Origin: Candidatus Thiosymbion ectosymbiont of Robbea hypermnestra
GTDB taxonomy: Bacteria; Pseudomonadota; Gammaproteobacteria; Chromatiales; Chromatiaceae
Assembly (NCBI GenBank): GCA_020443945.1
Contig: JAIZWN010000195.1
Location: 1 to 10,883 of the forward strand
Length of the DNA stretch: 10,883 nucleotides
Reading direction: 5' to 3'
Positions 1 through 7,010 of the stretch are shown here, one piece after another. Numbering within the stretch: the first letter of the stretch is position 1; each line of letters opens with the position of its first letter. The translations under genes were made by a program, and so were the position numbers. A model generated the notes under the pieces. That model made no database searches, was not told where the DNA came from, and saw only the letters and a program-made list of their open reading frames with translations.

Positions 1-19
1 CATCCCTGGCGCCGGCAGA

Positions 20-40
20 TTCCGGCAATCCCTGCCGGAA
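20..40. repeat. Palindromic intergenic element downstream of the GMC gene
   Basis: TTCCGGCA (20-27) and TGCCGGAA (33-40) form a perfect 8-bp stem around ATCCC, followed by TGACGGGG. The sequence resembles the abundant ATTCCGGCA...TGCCGGAATGAC repeat family of proteobacteria and differs from the REP units at 6762-7204. It lies about 40 nt beyond the GMC stop codon. No T-run follows on the minus strand, so it is not a classical intrinsic terminator, though it could protect the 3' end of the operon mRNA. Confidence 0.65.
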
Positions 41-78
41 TGACGGGGTAGGGGTCGGCAGATTTCATCACTTAAAAC

Positions 79-1644
79 TTAGCCACTACCGTCGCTACGG
101 ATCAGATCCGCGGCCTTTTCGGCGATCATCATGATGGCCGCGTTCGGATTGCCGTTGACGATGTGGGGCATGATCGAGGCATCGGCCACGCGAAGTCTTT
201 CTACTCCGTGGACCTTGAGTTGGTCATCGACCACGGAGTCCAGGTCGCTTCCCATTTTGCAGGTGCCCACCGGATGCCACACGGTTCCGCAATAGGTCCG
301 AATGTAGTCGCGCAGCTCGCTCTTGCCGGTGACCGCGGCTCCGGGAGCGATTTCCACGCCCCGAAATTTGTCGAATGCGCTGGCCTGGACGAGTTCTCGC
401 GCGTACCGAATTCCAAACTCCAGTACATCGAGGTCTTCTTCTCGGGTCAGGTATTGCGGATCGACTCGCGCGAGGTCCGCTGGATTGCCGGACGCCAGTG
501 TCAGGGTCCCCCGGCTGAGCGGTTGGTTGAGAATGGCCGTGAAGGTGAAGCCCCGGGTGGGACTCAAGCCCTCCGGGGCAAGCGCCATCAGGCTGGGCTG
601 CAGGACGGGCCCGAAGAAGTATTGCAGATTCGGCGATTTTTGCCTGTCGGCGTTTTCGGTCCACATGAAGAGCCCGGCTTCGGCGGCCAACTCGGGGGGC
701 GGAAGGTCGACGATGCTCTCATAGGCGGTGCCCAGGAGCAGGTGGTCGTGCAGGTTTTTGCCCACGCCCGAAAGGGCTCGCACCACGGGAATGTCGTGCT
801 CCGCCAACTGGTCCGCCGGACCCAGGCCCGACAGCATCATCAGTTTCGGCGTCTCGAACGCGCCGCAGCAGAGGGCCACTTCGCGCTCGGCCCGCAATGT
901 CTGCTTCTTGCCATCGGGCCCCTCGTACTCGACCCCCACGGCGCGCCCGTTTTCTATGATGATGCGCGTTGCCCGGACCCGCGTCAGTAAGCGAAAATTC
1001 TCGCGCTCAAGGATCGGGGTGATGAAGGCGGACCCTTCGGTGACGCGGATGGCATCCGGGGTCCGGGATGTTTGATAGAGGCCCGCGCCGGCTGCCTGTC
1101 TGGCGCCGTTGAAGTCGTTGTATTTCGCCTCGGCGCCCAATGAGGCATGCGCTTCGATCAATGCGTGCAGGATCGGGCTGGGATTGCGGATGTCGATGAC
1201 CGAGACCGGCCCGTTGTCCCCGTGGTACGGTGAGATGGGTCCGTGGTAGGTCTCCGATTTCAGGAAGTAGGGGAGGACTTCCGCATAGCTCCATCCCTGG
1301 TTGCCAAGCGCGGCCCAGCCGTCGAAGTCCCGGGGGTGCCCGCGAACGTGCATCATGGCGTTGACGGCGCTGCCGCCGCCGAGGACCTTGCCCTGGGCAA
1401 TGTCGATGGCGCGGCCGTCGAGCCCTGGCTGCGGCACGGTGCTGTAGCCCCAGTTCTCGTCGGCATCGGGCTCCCACAGGCTGTACATGGCCTCGATGGC
1501 TCTGTCGTAGATGGCCGGATTGGTGTCCATGCCGCCAAACTCGAGCAGCGCGACGCGCACGCGCGGATCGACGCTCAATCGGTTGGCCAGGACGCAGCCG
1601 GAGGTGCCGGCTCCAACCACGATATAGTCAACGGAATCAGACAT
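79..1644 (-). CDS. GMC-family FAD-dependent oxidoreductase (choline/alcohol dehydrogenase-like)
   Basis: This 521-residue protein has the full glucose-methanol-choline oxidoreductase layout. The FAD dinucleotide motif VVGAGTSG (residues 9-16) is near the N-terminus, followed by the first GMC signature GKVLGGGSAVNAMMHVRG and later the second, GAFETPKLMMLSGLGP. The C-terminus carries WHPVGTCKMG (H457) and NGNPNAA (N499), the expected catalytic His/Asn pair. Family members oxidise primary or secondary alcohols, or choline-like substrates, with bound FAD; the electron acceptor and substrate here are unknown. No signal peptide or membrane segment is visible, so it is probably cytoplasmic. A start at 1755 is possible in frame but would overlap the upstream gene by about 100 nt. 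The start at 1644 has an ideal AAGGAGG 5 nt upstream and places the FAD motif at the usual distance. It is the last gene of a three-gene run, 10 nt after the NTF2-ankyrin gene. Family assignment is firm; substrate is open. Confidence 0.95.
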   Translation of the reverse strand: MSDSVDYIVVGAGTSGCVLANRLSVDPRVRVALLEFGGMDTNPAIYDRAIEAMYSLWEPDADENWGYSTVPQPGLDGRAIDIAQGKVLGGGSAVNAMMHVRGHPRDFDGWAALGNQGWSYAEVLPYFLKSETYHGPISPYHGDNGPVSVIDIRNPSPILHALIEAHASLGAEAKYNDFNGARQAAGAGLYQTSRTPDAIRVTEGSAFITPILERENFRLLTRVRATRIIIENGRAVGVEYEGPDGKKQTLRAEREVALCCGAFETPKLMMLSGLGPADQLAEHDIPVVRALSGVGKNLHDHLLLGTAYESIVDLPPPELAAEAGLFMWTENADRQKSPNLQYFFGPVLQPSLMALAPEGLSPTRGFTFTAILNQPLSRGTLTLASGNPADLARVDPQYLTREEDLDVLEFGIRYARELVQASAFDKFRGVEIAPGAAVTGKSELRDYIRTYCGTVWHPVGTCKMGSDLDSVVDDQLKVHGVERLRVADASIMPHIVNGNPNAAIMMIAEKAADLIRSDGSG

Positions 1645-1649
1645 ACTCG

Positions 1650-1656
1650 CCTCCTT
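1650..1656 (-). promoter_or_regulatory. Shine-Dalgarno site of the GMC oxidoreductase gene
   Basis: On the minus strand this reads AAGGAGG, a full anti-16S match, 5 nt before the ATG at 1644. It overlaps the TAA stop (1655-1657) of the upstream NTF2-ankyrin gene. A ribosome terminating there sits on the next gene's binding site, which suggests coupled translation, and it fixes the start against the longer in-frame ATG at 1755. Confidence 0.85.
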
Positions 1657-2569
1657 AAGTAAGCTGGGCCAGAATCGGTGCTTGCGCTCCCAGGACTTCC
1701 GCCGCAACGTCGGCGGGGCGCTTGCCGTCGAAGGCGATGATATCTTTGCTCGCACCCGCCTCGATGAGGATCTCAGCGCATTCCGGAGAGCCGTTTTTCA
1801 GTGCTTCGTGCAGCGGCGTGTTGCCCGTCGTCGGGCACTGGAGATCGACGAAGGCGCCGGCCTCCACCAGTGCTTGGCTCGGGCCGGGATTGCCGGCTCG
1901 GCATGCATGGTGTAGCGCACTGCTCCCTGACATGCGGCTGATCAGGTTGGGCTCTGCCCCATAGGCAAGGAGCATCTCCACTATCTCGACCTGGTCGCCC
2001 GCCGCGGCGATCATCAAGACGGACTCCCCACTGTCCGGATCGGCCTGGTTCGGATTCGCCCCGAACGGCAGGATGAGCTCGGCTTCCTCCCCGGCGCCCT
2101 GCCTGGCCGCGTCCAACAGGCGTGCCGGCATGTCGCCCCGGAATGCGGCGATGGCCTGGGAGGTGTCCCAGTAGGCCCGCAGCATGACGATCACGTCCCC
2201 GGCAACCTGAATGCGTTGCACGAACTCGATGTCGTATACCAGGCCGGTCGCTTTGATGCGCGCGGCTTCGTGCACGAGCACCATGGCCTGATCGTCTTTG
2301 TACATCATGTTCAGGCGCTCGTATTGGACTGTTTCCTGCCGCTCGGCCCATGGCCCGAAGGTAGCCATGACTTCGGCCTTGGTCGAGAAGTCCCCGAGCC
2401 AGGGGATGATCGCGCTCAGGCCGGGAATGCCGCCGGGTTTTCCCTCCTCGGCGGGGCTGTTGATCCAGCGGACATTGTCGTCGAGACAGGCCATCGCACC
2501 GTCGACGTCACCGGCGTCCAGCGCGCCGAACCACCGCGACACTACTGCTCTGGTTGCTTCTTCACTCAT
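1655..2569 (-). CDS. NTF2/SnoaL-like domain protein with C-terminal ankyrin repeats
   Basis: This 304-residue protein has two parts. Residues about 3-137 look like an NTF2/SnoaL-like alpha+beta cone: an N-terminal helix pair (VVSRWFGALDAGDVDGAMACL), then DNVRWIN and the strand-rich stretch ending VIVMLRAYWD. Residues about 147-293 are four to five ankyrin repeats, recognisable by GANPNQADPDSGESVLMIAA, GAEPNL...SALHHACRAG, GNTPLHEALKNG and ILIEAGASKD. SnoaL-like domains act as cyclases, isomerases or dehydratases, or simply bind ligands; ankyrin repeats bind proteins. No catalytic residue can be named with confidence. There is no signal peptide, so it is probably cytoplasmic. It begins 32 nt after the stop of the large NTF2-ankyrin-aldolase gene, whose front half has the same domain order, and ends 10 nt before the GMC oxidoreductase. 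It may be a partner or regulator of those enzymes. An upstream ATG at 2602 overlaps the previous stop but lacks a ribosome site. Confidence 0.88.
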   Translation of the reverse strand: MSEEATRAVVSRWFGALDAGDVDGAMACLDDNVRWINSPAEEGKPGGIPGLSAIIPWLGDFSTKAEVMATFGPWAERQETVQYERLNMMYKDDQAMVLVHEAARIKATGLVYDIEFVQRIQVAGDVIVMLRAYWDTSQAIAAFRGDMPARLLDAARQGAGEEAELILPFGANPNQADPDSGESVLMIAAAGDQVEIVEMLLAYGAEPNLISRMSGSSALHHACRAGNPGPSQALVEAGAFVDLQCPTTGNTPLHEALKNGSPECAEILIEAGASKDIIAFDGKRPADVAAEVLGAQAPILAQLT

Positions 2570-2577
2570 GTTTCGGT

Positions 2578-2584
2578 CCCTCCT
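2578..2584 (-). promoter_or_regulatory. Shine-Dalgarno site of the NTF2-ankyrin gene
   Basis: The minus strand reads AGGAGGG here, 8 nt before the ATG at 2569. It decides the start against an in-frame ATG at 2602 that would add 11 residues. That ATG overlaps the upstream stop codon as TGATG (2600-2604) and could allow some reinitiation, but it has no purine-rich site before it. Confidence 0.75.
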
Positions 2585-2601
2585 GTAGACTTGCCGGTTC
2601 A

Positions 2602-5600
2602 TCAGGCCGTGTTATCACTCTGCAAAGATTCGAGTGGATTGGTGCCCACAATGCCTGTATTGAGCGCGCCACCGTCCATGCCGACGGGCGCCAGCACCAT
2701 GCCCATACCGTGGTCCAAGGCCTCTTTGAGGGTGTTTTTTACACCAGCCAGCGGAACGCCCGCGGCCTTGGCCGTCGTTTCGATCTTGCGCAGGGTCGAC
2801 TCGTATTTTTCCGTCCCCCAGGCCGCGCCCAGGGAAGCCGACAGGTCCAGTGGACCAGGGTGACAGACACCTTGGTGTTCTTTGAGCATGGCGACGATTT
2901 CGTCCGTGTCGTCGGCCGCCCCTTCGGTTTCCATCATGACCACTGGAACCGCCCACTTGCTCTTGTCGTTCTGTCCGTAAGTCTCGAGGTTCGCCTGCTC
3001 GACCGCGCCGAGAAAGTGTCGGGCTTCGTCGGCATCGCGCACCGCCGTGGCGATCAGTGCCCCCACGCCCGAGCCGACGAAGGTTCCCACCTCCGGATCC
3101 AGGGCGCTGCATAGGCGGACGATTACATTGGTGTCCTCGCGCAACGCTTTGATGTGTTGCACCGTTTCTTCGGTGCTCCAGGTACCGTGTTCGCGTTCGA
3201 TGGCAACGGCGTTCAGGATGCCGCTTCTCGCCAGTTGGATCGCATTGTTCAGGTCAGGCGTGGTCTGGGCGCCGAACACCACCAGCTCACCATCCGCCAA
3301 CGCACGTCGCATGTCGTTGAGGTCTTGGCTGGGTCGTTGCATCGGCATCTCGTGAGGGAGCGGCGTGCGGCCTTCGATCTTGCCTTCCGGCACCCAGCCG
3401 CGCCATGAGATCTGATGGGCGGCTTTTTCCGTGATGGTGATGATGTGCCGATACCCCTTTTCGAAGGCGCGCATGATCTGCTCGTCCGTGCTGAATTTCC
3501 CTGACAGTACCATCCCGGCATCTCGAGCGGCGTTCTCGATGGCGGAAATCGCCGCTTGTGTTTCGACCTCGAGCTCCGTCTCCCTGCACGCCCAGTCTTT
3601 GCGCACATTTGCACAGGATTTCGCCGCCTCGGCCCGGATGCGGGCGTGGTCGATCTCGACCATTCGCACGCCGCTCTCCTTGAGCGCGGGGAGCTGCTGC
3701 AAAACGGCTGGTACGGCGGGCTTGCTGAAGGAGAGACCACCAATGAACATGTCATTGACGGTGTCCATCATCTTGGGGTATTCGGCAAAGGTACGCTGGG
3801 CCAGGTTGTCCGCCCCCACGGCGCGTTTGCCGAGCGGATGTTCCGCCGTGGAAGCTCTGGGGGCGGCTTCGGCATTGGGCCGCTCCGGGAAATAGACGTC
3901 ACGAAGCAGCGCGCGTACCGCCTCGGGGCTTTCCGGGTTTACGAGCAGGGCGCCGAACAAGCCCGCCCCGAGAAGCTGCTTGATGTAGGGATCCGATTGT
4001 TCGAACCGCATCATCGGCAGAAAGGGCGTGCCCCGAGTCTGCGCCGCGAAGGCCTGCACCTCCTTGGCGTCGACCAGACGCCCATCCGGCCAACAGCGGT
4101 TCATGATCGCCGTGCCGAACGAATGATTCTGCGCGATCTCCGCGGACATTGCGTTGGGGCCGTCCAGCTCGATGCCCTTCACGATCACGTCCGCGGCGCC
4201 CGCCAATGCGCGCCACACCGCGCCCTTGTCCGCGACCTGATCCGGGATGGTGAGGAAGGTCAGATTTTTGTATGAGAACAACTCATAGGGTGGCGAATCC
4301 AATTGCAGCGCTTCCCAAACCGCCGCCGCATTTTCCTGCTGACCTTCGGTGACGAATGCCGCGGCGGCAAAGTCCCGTTGGGTGCGGCCGGTGTGATCCG
4401 GGATGTCGGCCGCCGCCCCGAGACCACGCGCCCAGCGGATCTGTTCGAGATAGCTGGCTGATCCGGTGGCCGCGCGCAGCACGGAGTCGTGAAGCGCGGT
4501 CAGGCCGTTGACGGCGGGCTTGTGGTTGAGTGCCTGCTGCATCGCCTCCGGGCCCATGACCGCCTCGAACCGCTTCAGGATATCGAAGTGGTTGAACACC
4601 GCGGCGCGAATGACGGCGTCCACGGCCATCGGGTACAGCTCTTCCTGGTCCGGGTCCGCCCCCTTCTCCAGCAGGATTTCCACGACTTCGCGCCGAAGTC
4701 GGGCCACCCCCTCGTTGGCGTCGGTACCGGTCACCGCGGCGATGATTGGTGTCTGGAGCAATTCGCCGGCCAAGCGGTCGGGATCGAAGCTCGGGTTTTG
4801 GGCGGCTTCCTTCAGCTCGCCGGTGATCCGTGTCACCGCCGCCGAGCGTTTTGGCTCCTCGAGCGCCGCGACCTCGGCCAAACCGGACGTAATCGCATTG
4901 AAAACCGCCTCGCTGGCCTGCTGCTCGGGGCTGCTCGCCCGCGGATTTCGCGGGCCACCGGGGATGGCCGCGAGCAGCGCCTCGGTATCCGCCTGCTGGG
5001 CTTCCGCCGTTGCCTTGTCGAAGGGTTCGAGGGCGTCGATCATCGCCTGGTTTTGGAACTGACGCCCAAACTGGGTGGCGTTGATCCCGCGGACCGTGGT
5101 CTCGGTAAAGAGGCGCAGCATCTCCTCGTCGATGTCGGCCCCCTGGGGCAAGATGGACTCCAGATTCTCCACAATCGACTTGGCCAGTTCGACGTGCCCG
5201 TAGAATGCGGCCTGCAGCAGCGGGGTATGCCCGTTGACCTCCATGCGCGCATGGAGCTGCTCGGGGCTCTCGGACAGGAGGGCGGAGGTGCTCACGACGT
5301 CCCCGTTCTGGGCCGCGAGGTGCGCCGCCAGGATCCTGGTGTCGTAGTCCGGGCGCCGAGGGTCTTTGAGCGGAAGATCGGGGTCCACCGCATGGGTGCC
5401 AACGTCCTCGGTGAGCAGCATTCTCAGGACCTCGGCATTGGCGACTGCCGCGGCCGTCAAGAACAGGTTGAAGCCGTCCGGCCCATAGTGGTTGGGATTA
5501 CCGCCGTGTCGCAGCCAGTCGCGCACCACTTCGTTGTCGCCACGCCGCGCGGCCGCGAGCACGCCATCGACGTCCAGCGGGTCGACGCGGGCGCCGAGAT

Positions 5601-6495
5601 CGAACAAAACGAAGGGCCGCTGGCTGACGAGCTGGGGATTGCCGTTTTTGTCAGGGCGAAGCGTCCAGATGCGCTCCACCGAGAAGTCGACCCCGCTGTC
5701 CTGGTTCGGCTGCGGATTCCTGCGATCCGCGGTGAAGTGAATCTTCAGGTGCGCATCGATGGTCCCATCCTCGTTCTCCAGGGCAACCAAACCCTGGACC
5801 CTGTGGACCGAGTTGATGAATCCCTCATCGATCATCCTGAACCAGTGGGGAAAGTCCTCGATAATCAGGCCCCCGTTGAGCGCGATATTCAGCTCGCCCG
5901 GCGGCGCCAACACCGCGAGCATGTCGTCGAGGTCTCGTCGGTCCAGACTGTTGAGGTAACTGACCGCGAACTCCCGTGTCCGCACGGTGGAAAACGCCGG
6001 CGTCGAATCGGGGGCCTCGCGCTGGCTGGAGATGACCCACCGACCATCCGCCGTGCGCGTGAGCTCCCAGATGATGTCCAAGGTGACGGTGGCGCGAGGC
6101 GTCTCGTCGGGCGCCGGGTTGCGCCGATCCAACTCGGAGTGAATCGAGAGTGTCGCCCGTGCCGAGCTCGCGGTGACCAGCTTCGGGTCGAGGGCCACGA
6201 TGGTGTGGTGCAGACGGCTGAATGCCGAAGCGATGCGGCCATACCATTGGCGATAGTCGTTTTCGCTTGCCAGGGTGGCGTCAGGCGACAAGACATGGAT
6301 CATGAAGCCGTTCGGGTCGAGGTGGCTGAGCATCGACTCGAGGTCGCCCTCGTCGATTGCCCCGAAGTAGGCCTTGGCCAAGGCGCCGACCTCGCGCGTG
6401 AGGACGCCGGCGTCTGGTGGAAGAGGTACCGTATTTGCCTCCAAGTCCGCTCGATCGACTCGGTTGATCTGGCATGGGCAATTGTCTGCTGTCAT
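2602..6495 (-). CDS. Multidomain protein: two NTF2-like domains, ankyrin repeats, degenerate plus intact HpcH/HpaI aldolase barrels
   Basis: This 1297-residue protein has no signal peptide. NTF2/SnoaL-like domains span about 30-162 and 167-300 and share the motif DRRNPxP (123-129, 257-263), so they are probably an internal duplication. Ankyrin-like repeats follow at about 305-445 and 580-715 (GHTPLLQAAFYGHVELAK, EILLEKGADPD, GLTALHD), separated by a helical linker. The C-terminus holds two barrels resembling HpcH/HpaI (citrate lyase beta-type) aldolases. Barrel 2 (about 1055-1290) keeps EHG (H1103), VRL (R1127), MMETEG (E1189) and GPLDLSASLG (D1217), matching the base, pyruvate-binding Arg and two metal ligands of class II pyruvate aldolases. 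Barrel 1 (about 736-1030) has the same shape but seems to lack the His and both metal ligands. Barrel 2 probably makes or breaks C-C bonds at pyruvate-type substrates; the substrate is unknown. An N-terminal extension to 6609 is rejected for lack of a ribosome site. Domain boundaries are by eye. Confidence 0.88.
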   Translation of the reverse strand: MTADNCPCQINRVDRADLEANTVPLPPDAGVLTREVGALAKAYFGAIDEGDLESMLSHLDPNGFMIHVLSPDATLASENDYRQWYGRIASAFSRLHHTIVALDPKLVTASSARATLSIHSELDRRNPAPDETPRATVTLDIIWELTRTADGRWVISSQREAPDSTPAFSTVRTREFAVSYLNSLDRRDLDDMLAVLAPPGELNIALNGGLIIEDFPHWFRMIDEGFINSVHRVQGLVALENEDGTIDAHLKIHFTADRRNPQPNQDSGVDFSVERIWTLRPDKNGNPQLVSQRPFVLFDLGARVDPLDVDGVLAAARRGDNEVVRDWLRHGGNPNHYGPDGFNLFLTAAAVANAEVLRMLLTEDVGTHAVDPDLPLKDPRRPDYDTRILAAHLAAQNGDVVSTSALLSESPEQLHARMEVNGHTPLLQAAFYGHVELAKSIVENLESILPQGADIDEEMLRLFTETTVRGINATQFGRQFQNQAMIDALEPFDKATAEAQQADTEALLAAIPGGPRNPRASSPEQQASEAVFNAITSGLAEVAALEEPKRSAAVTRITGELKEAAQNPSFDPDRLAGELLQTPIIAAVTGTDANEGVARLRREVVEILLEKGADPDQEELYPMAVDAVIRAAVFNHFDILKRFEAVMGPEAMQQALNHKPAVNGLTALHDSVLRAATGSASYLEQIRWARGLGAAADIPDHTGRTQRDFAAAAFVTEGQQENAAAVWEALQLDSPPYELFSYKNLTFLTIPDQVADKGAVWRALAGAADVIVKGIELDGPNAMSAEIAQNHSFGTAIMNRCWPDGRLVDAKEVQAFAAQTRGTPFLPMMRFEQSDPYIKQLLGAGLFGALLVNPESPEAVRALLRDVYFPERPNAEAAPRASTAEHPLGKRAVGADNLAQRTFAEYPKMMDTVNDMFIGGLSFSKPAVPAVLQQLPALKESGVRMVEIDHARIRAEAAKSCANVRKDWACRETELEVETQAAISAIENAARDAGMVLSGKFSTDEQIMRAFEKGYRHIITITEKAAHQISWRGWVPEGKIEGRTPLPHEMPMQRPSQDLNDMRRALADGELVVFGAQTTPDLNNAIQLARSGILNAVAIEREHGTWSTEETVQHIKALREDTNVIVRLCSALDPEVGTFVGSGVGALIATAVRDADEARHFLGAVEQANLETYGQNDKSKWAVPVVMMETEGAADDTDEIVAMLKEHQGVCHPGPLDLSASLGAAWGTEKYESTLRKIETTAKAAGVPLAGVKNTLKEALDHGMGMVLAPVGMDGGALNTGIVGTNPLESLQSDNTA

Positions 6496-6501
6496 CGTTC
6501 T

Positions 6502-6507
6502 TCCCTC
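6502..6507 (-). promoter_or_regulatory. Shine-Dalgarno site of the NTF2-ankyrin-aldolase gene
   Basis: The minus strand reads GAGGGA, 6 nt before the ATG at 6495. It supports this start over the in-frame ATG at 6609, whose 38 extra residues (Cys/Arg/Phe-rich) would be encoded by the AT-richer leader and look non-coding. Confidence 0.65.
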
Positions 6508-6540
6508 AGTTGGTGGTGCTGTAATTTTGTTGTCCCTGGG

Positions 6541-6546
6541 TATATA
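6541..6546 (-). promoter_or_regulatory. Possible -10 box ahead of the NTF2-ankyrin-aldolase operon
   Basis: TATATA lies 45 nt before the start codon at 6495, in an AT-richer stretch, so the position would suit a -10 element. No good TTGACA-like hexamer lies 16-18 nt upstream on the minus strand, so this is only a weak candidate. Confidence 0.2.
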
Positions 6547-6571
6547 CGCTGAATCTCGGAAACAACCAGAG

Positions 6572-6598
6572 CAAAACAGGTTCCGGTTTTGTCGGAAC
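6572..6598 (-). promoter_or_regulatory. Two overlapping, mutually exclusive short dyads in the operon leader
   Basis: On the plus strand, CAAAAC (6572-6577) pairs with GTTTTG (6586-6591). GTTCCG (6580-6585) pairs with CGGAAC (6593-6598). The loop of each hairpin contains an arm of the other, so both cannot form at once. This could be an operator or a leader switch if the transcript starts upstream of it, or chance; no function is demonstrated. Confidence 0.25.
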
Positions 6599-6615
6599 GC
6601 GCGTCGCAATATGCT

Positions 6616-6637
6616 AATAGGACAGGATTAACAGGAT
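6616..6637. repeat. Dispersed 22-bp direct repeat, copy 1 (ACAGGATTAACAGGAT core)
   Basis: AATAG, one variable base, then ACAGGATTAACAGGAT. The same 22 bases recur at 6690-6711 with a single difference. The core is itself a 9-bp tandem (ACAGGATTA twice, the second unit incomplete here). This word, usually met as AATCCTGTTAATCCTGT, is familiar to me as a dispersed intergenic repeat in many bacteria; its role is unknown. Confidence 0.75.
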
Positions 6638-6689
6638 CATTTAAAGAAATCAGTCTATGAGCACTTCCTGGTCGATCGTACCTGCTACC

Positions 6690-6711
6690 AATAGTACAGG
6701 ATTAACAGGAT
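6690..6711. repeat. Dispersed 22-bp direct repeat, copy 2 (ACAGGATTAACAGGAT core)
   Basis: Second copy of the repeat at 6616-6637, 74 bp away, with T in place of G after AATAG. Here the 9-bp tandem is complete (ACAGGATTA ACAGGATTA) and runs into a T-rich tract (TTATTTTTTG). Confidence 0.75.
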
Positions 6712-6761
6712 TATTTTTTGTGGGTTCTGAACGTTCGCCGCACGGTTACACTATTTTCTCG

Positions 6762-6782
6762 TTCCCACGCGCTGCGTGGGAA
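6762..6782. repeat. REP-type palindrome, GTTCCCACGC class
   Basis: TTCCCACGC (6762-6770) and GCGTGGGAA (6774-6782) form a perfect 9-bp stem around GCT. It marks the left end of the REP cluster that surrounds the RAYT remnant. Confidence 0.85.
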
Positions 6783-6790
6783 TGTGGAAG

Positions 6791-6805
6791 CTCCGCGCCG
6801 CGGAG
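6791..6805. repeat. Second hairpin of the left REP pair
   Basis: CTCCGCG (6791-6797) and CGCGGAG (6799-6805) pair perfectly. It follows the palindrome at 6762-6782 at short distance, giving the paired-hairpin layout common for REP elements. Confidence 0.6.
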
Positions 6806-6809
6806 AGAA

Positions 6810-6941
6810 TCAGGCCTGTGTCCACCATTTCGTATAGACGGGAATCAAACCCTCCATGCCCGAATAATTCCACGCACTGGAATAACGCCAATGCTTCGGC
6901 TGATCCACATACCCGCGTTTGACCGGGTTGTTGTGGATATG
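6810..6941 (-). pseudogene. C-terminal remnant of a REP-associated tyrosine transposase (RAYT)
   Basis: An open stretch of 43 codons plus stop encodes HIHNNPVKRGYVDQPKHWRY followed by SSAWNYSGMEGLIPV. This matches the conserved C-terminal part of RAYT (TnpA_REP, Y1/IS200-like) transposases, in which an aromatic residue plus I..NPV(K/R).G.V is followed by a W..SS motif. The rest of the protein, including the HUH catalytic motif, is missing. Upstream, the reading frame enters REP palindrome sequence at about 6942, so the junction lies where the family normally has its Tyr codon; the residue here reads His. The surrounding REP palindromes are the expected substrates of such an enzyme. This is a dead fragment, probably truncated by repeat insertion or recombination, and it is not expressed as a functional protein. 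Confidence 0.75.
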
Positions 6942-6947
6942 GCTCGT

Positions 6948-6967
6948 TCCCACGCTGGAGCGTGGGA
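6948..6967. repeat. REP-type palindrome, GGAGCGTGGGA class, partial third unit
   Basis: TCCCACGCT (6948-6956) and AGCGTGGGA (6959-6967) pair around GG. The 34 bases 6948-6981 are identical to 7070-7103, so this is a partial extra copy of the unit duplicated further right. It abuts the broken end of the RAYT fragment. Confidence 0.8.
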
Positions 6968-6989
6968 GCCAGAGAGACCCTGTGGCTCG

Positions 6990-7010
6990 TTCCCACGCGC
7001 TACGTGGGAA
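6990..7010. repeat. REP-type palindrome, GTTCCCACG...CGTGGGAA
   Basis: TTCCCACG (6990-6997) and CGTGGGAA (7003-7010) form an 8-bp stem around CGCTA. The right arm is also the first part of the 97-bp direct repeat, whose second copy has lost the matching left arm. Confidence 0.75.

Noticed and set aside
1645..1755. N-terminal extension of the GMC oxidoreductase to an ATG at 1755
   Set aside because: It would overlap the upstream coding region and place 37 basic residues before the FAD motif; the ATG at 1644 has a perfect Shine-Dalgarno site.
4489..6552. A 687-codon open frame on the plus strand, opposite the large fusion gene
   Set aside because: It is antisense to a gene with clear domain homology, its translation shows no recognisable family, and long antisense frames are common in GC-rich genes.
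6496..6609. N-terminal extension of the large fusion protein to an ATG at 6609
   Set aside because: The extra 38 residues have no family likeness and overlap the AT-richer leader, while the ATG at 6495 has its own ribosome site.
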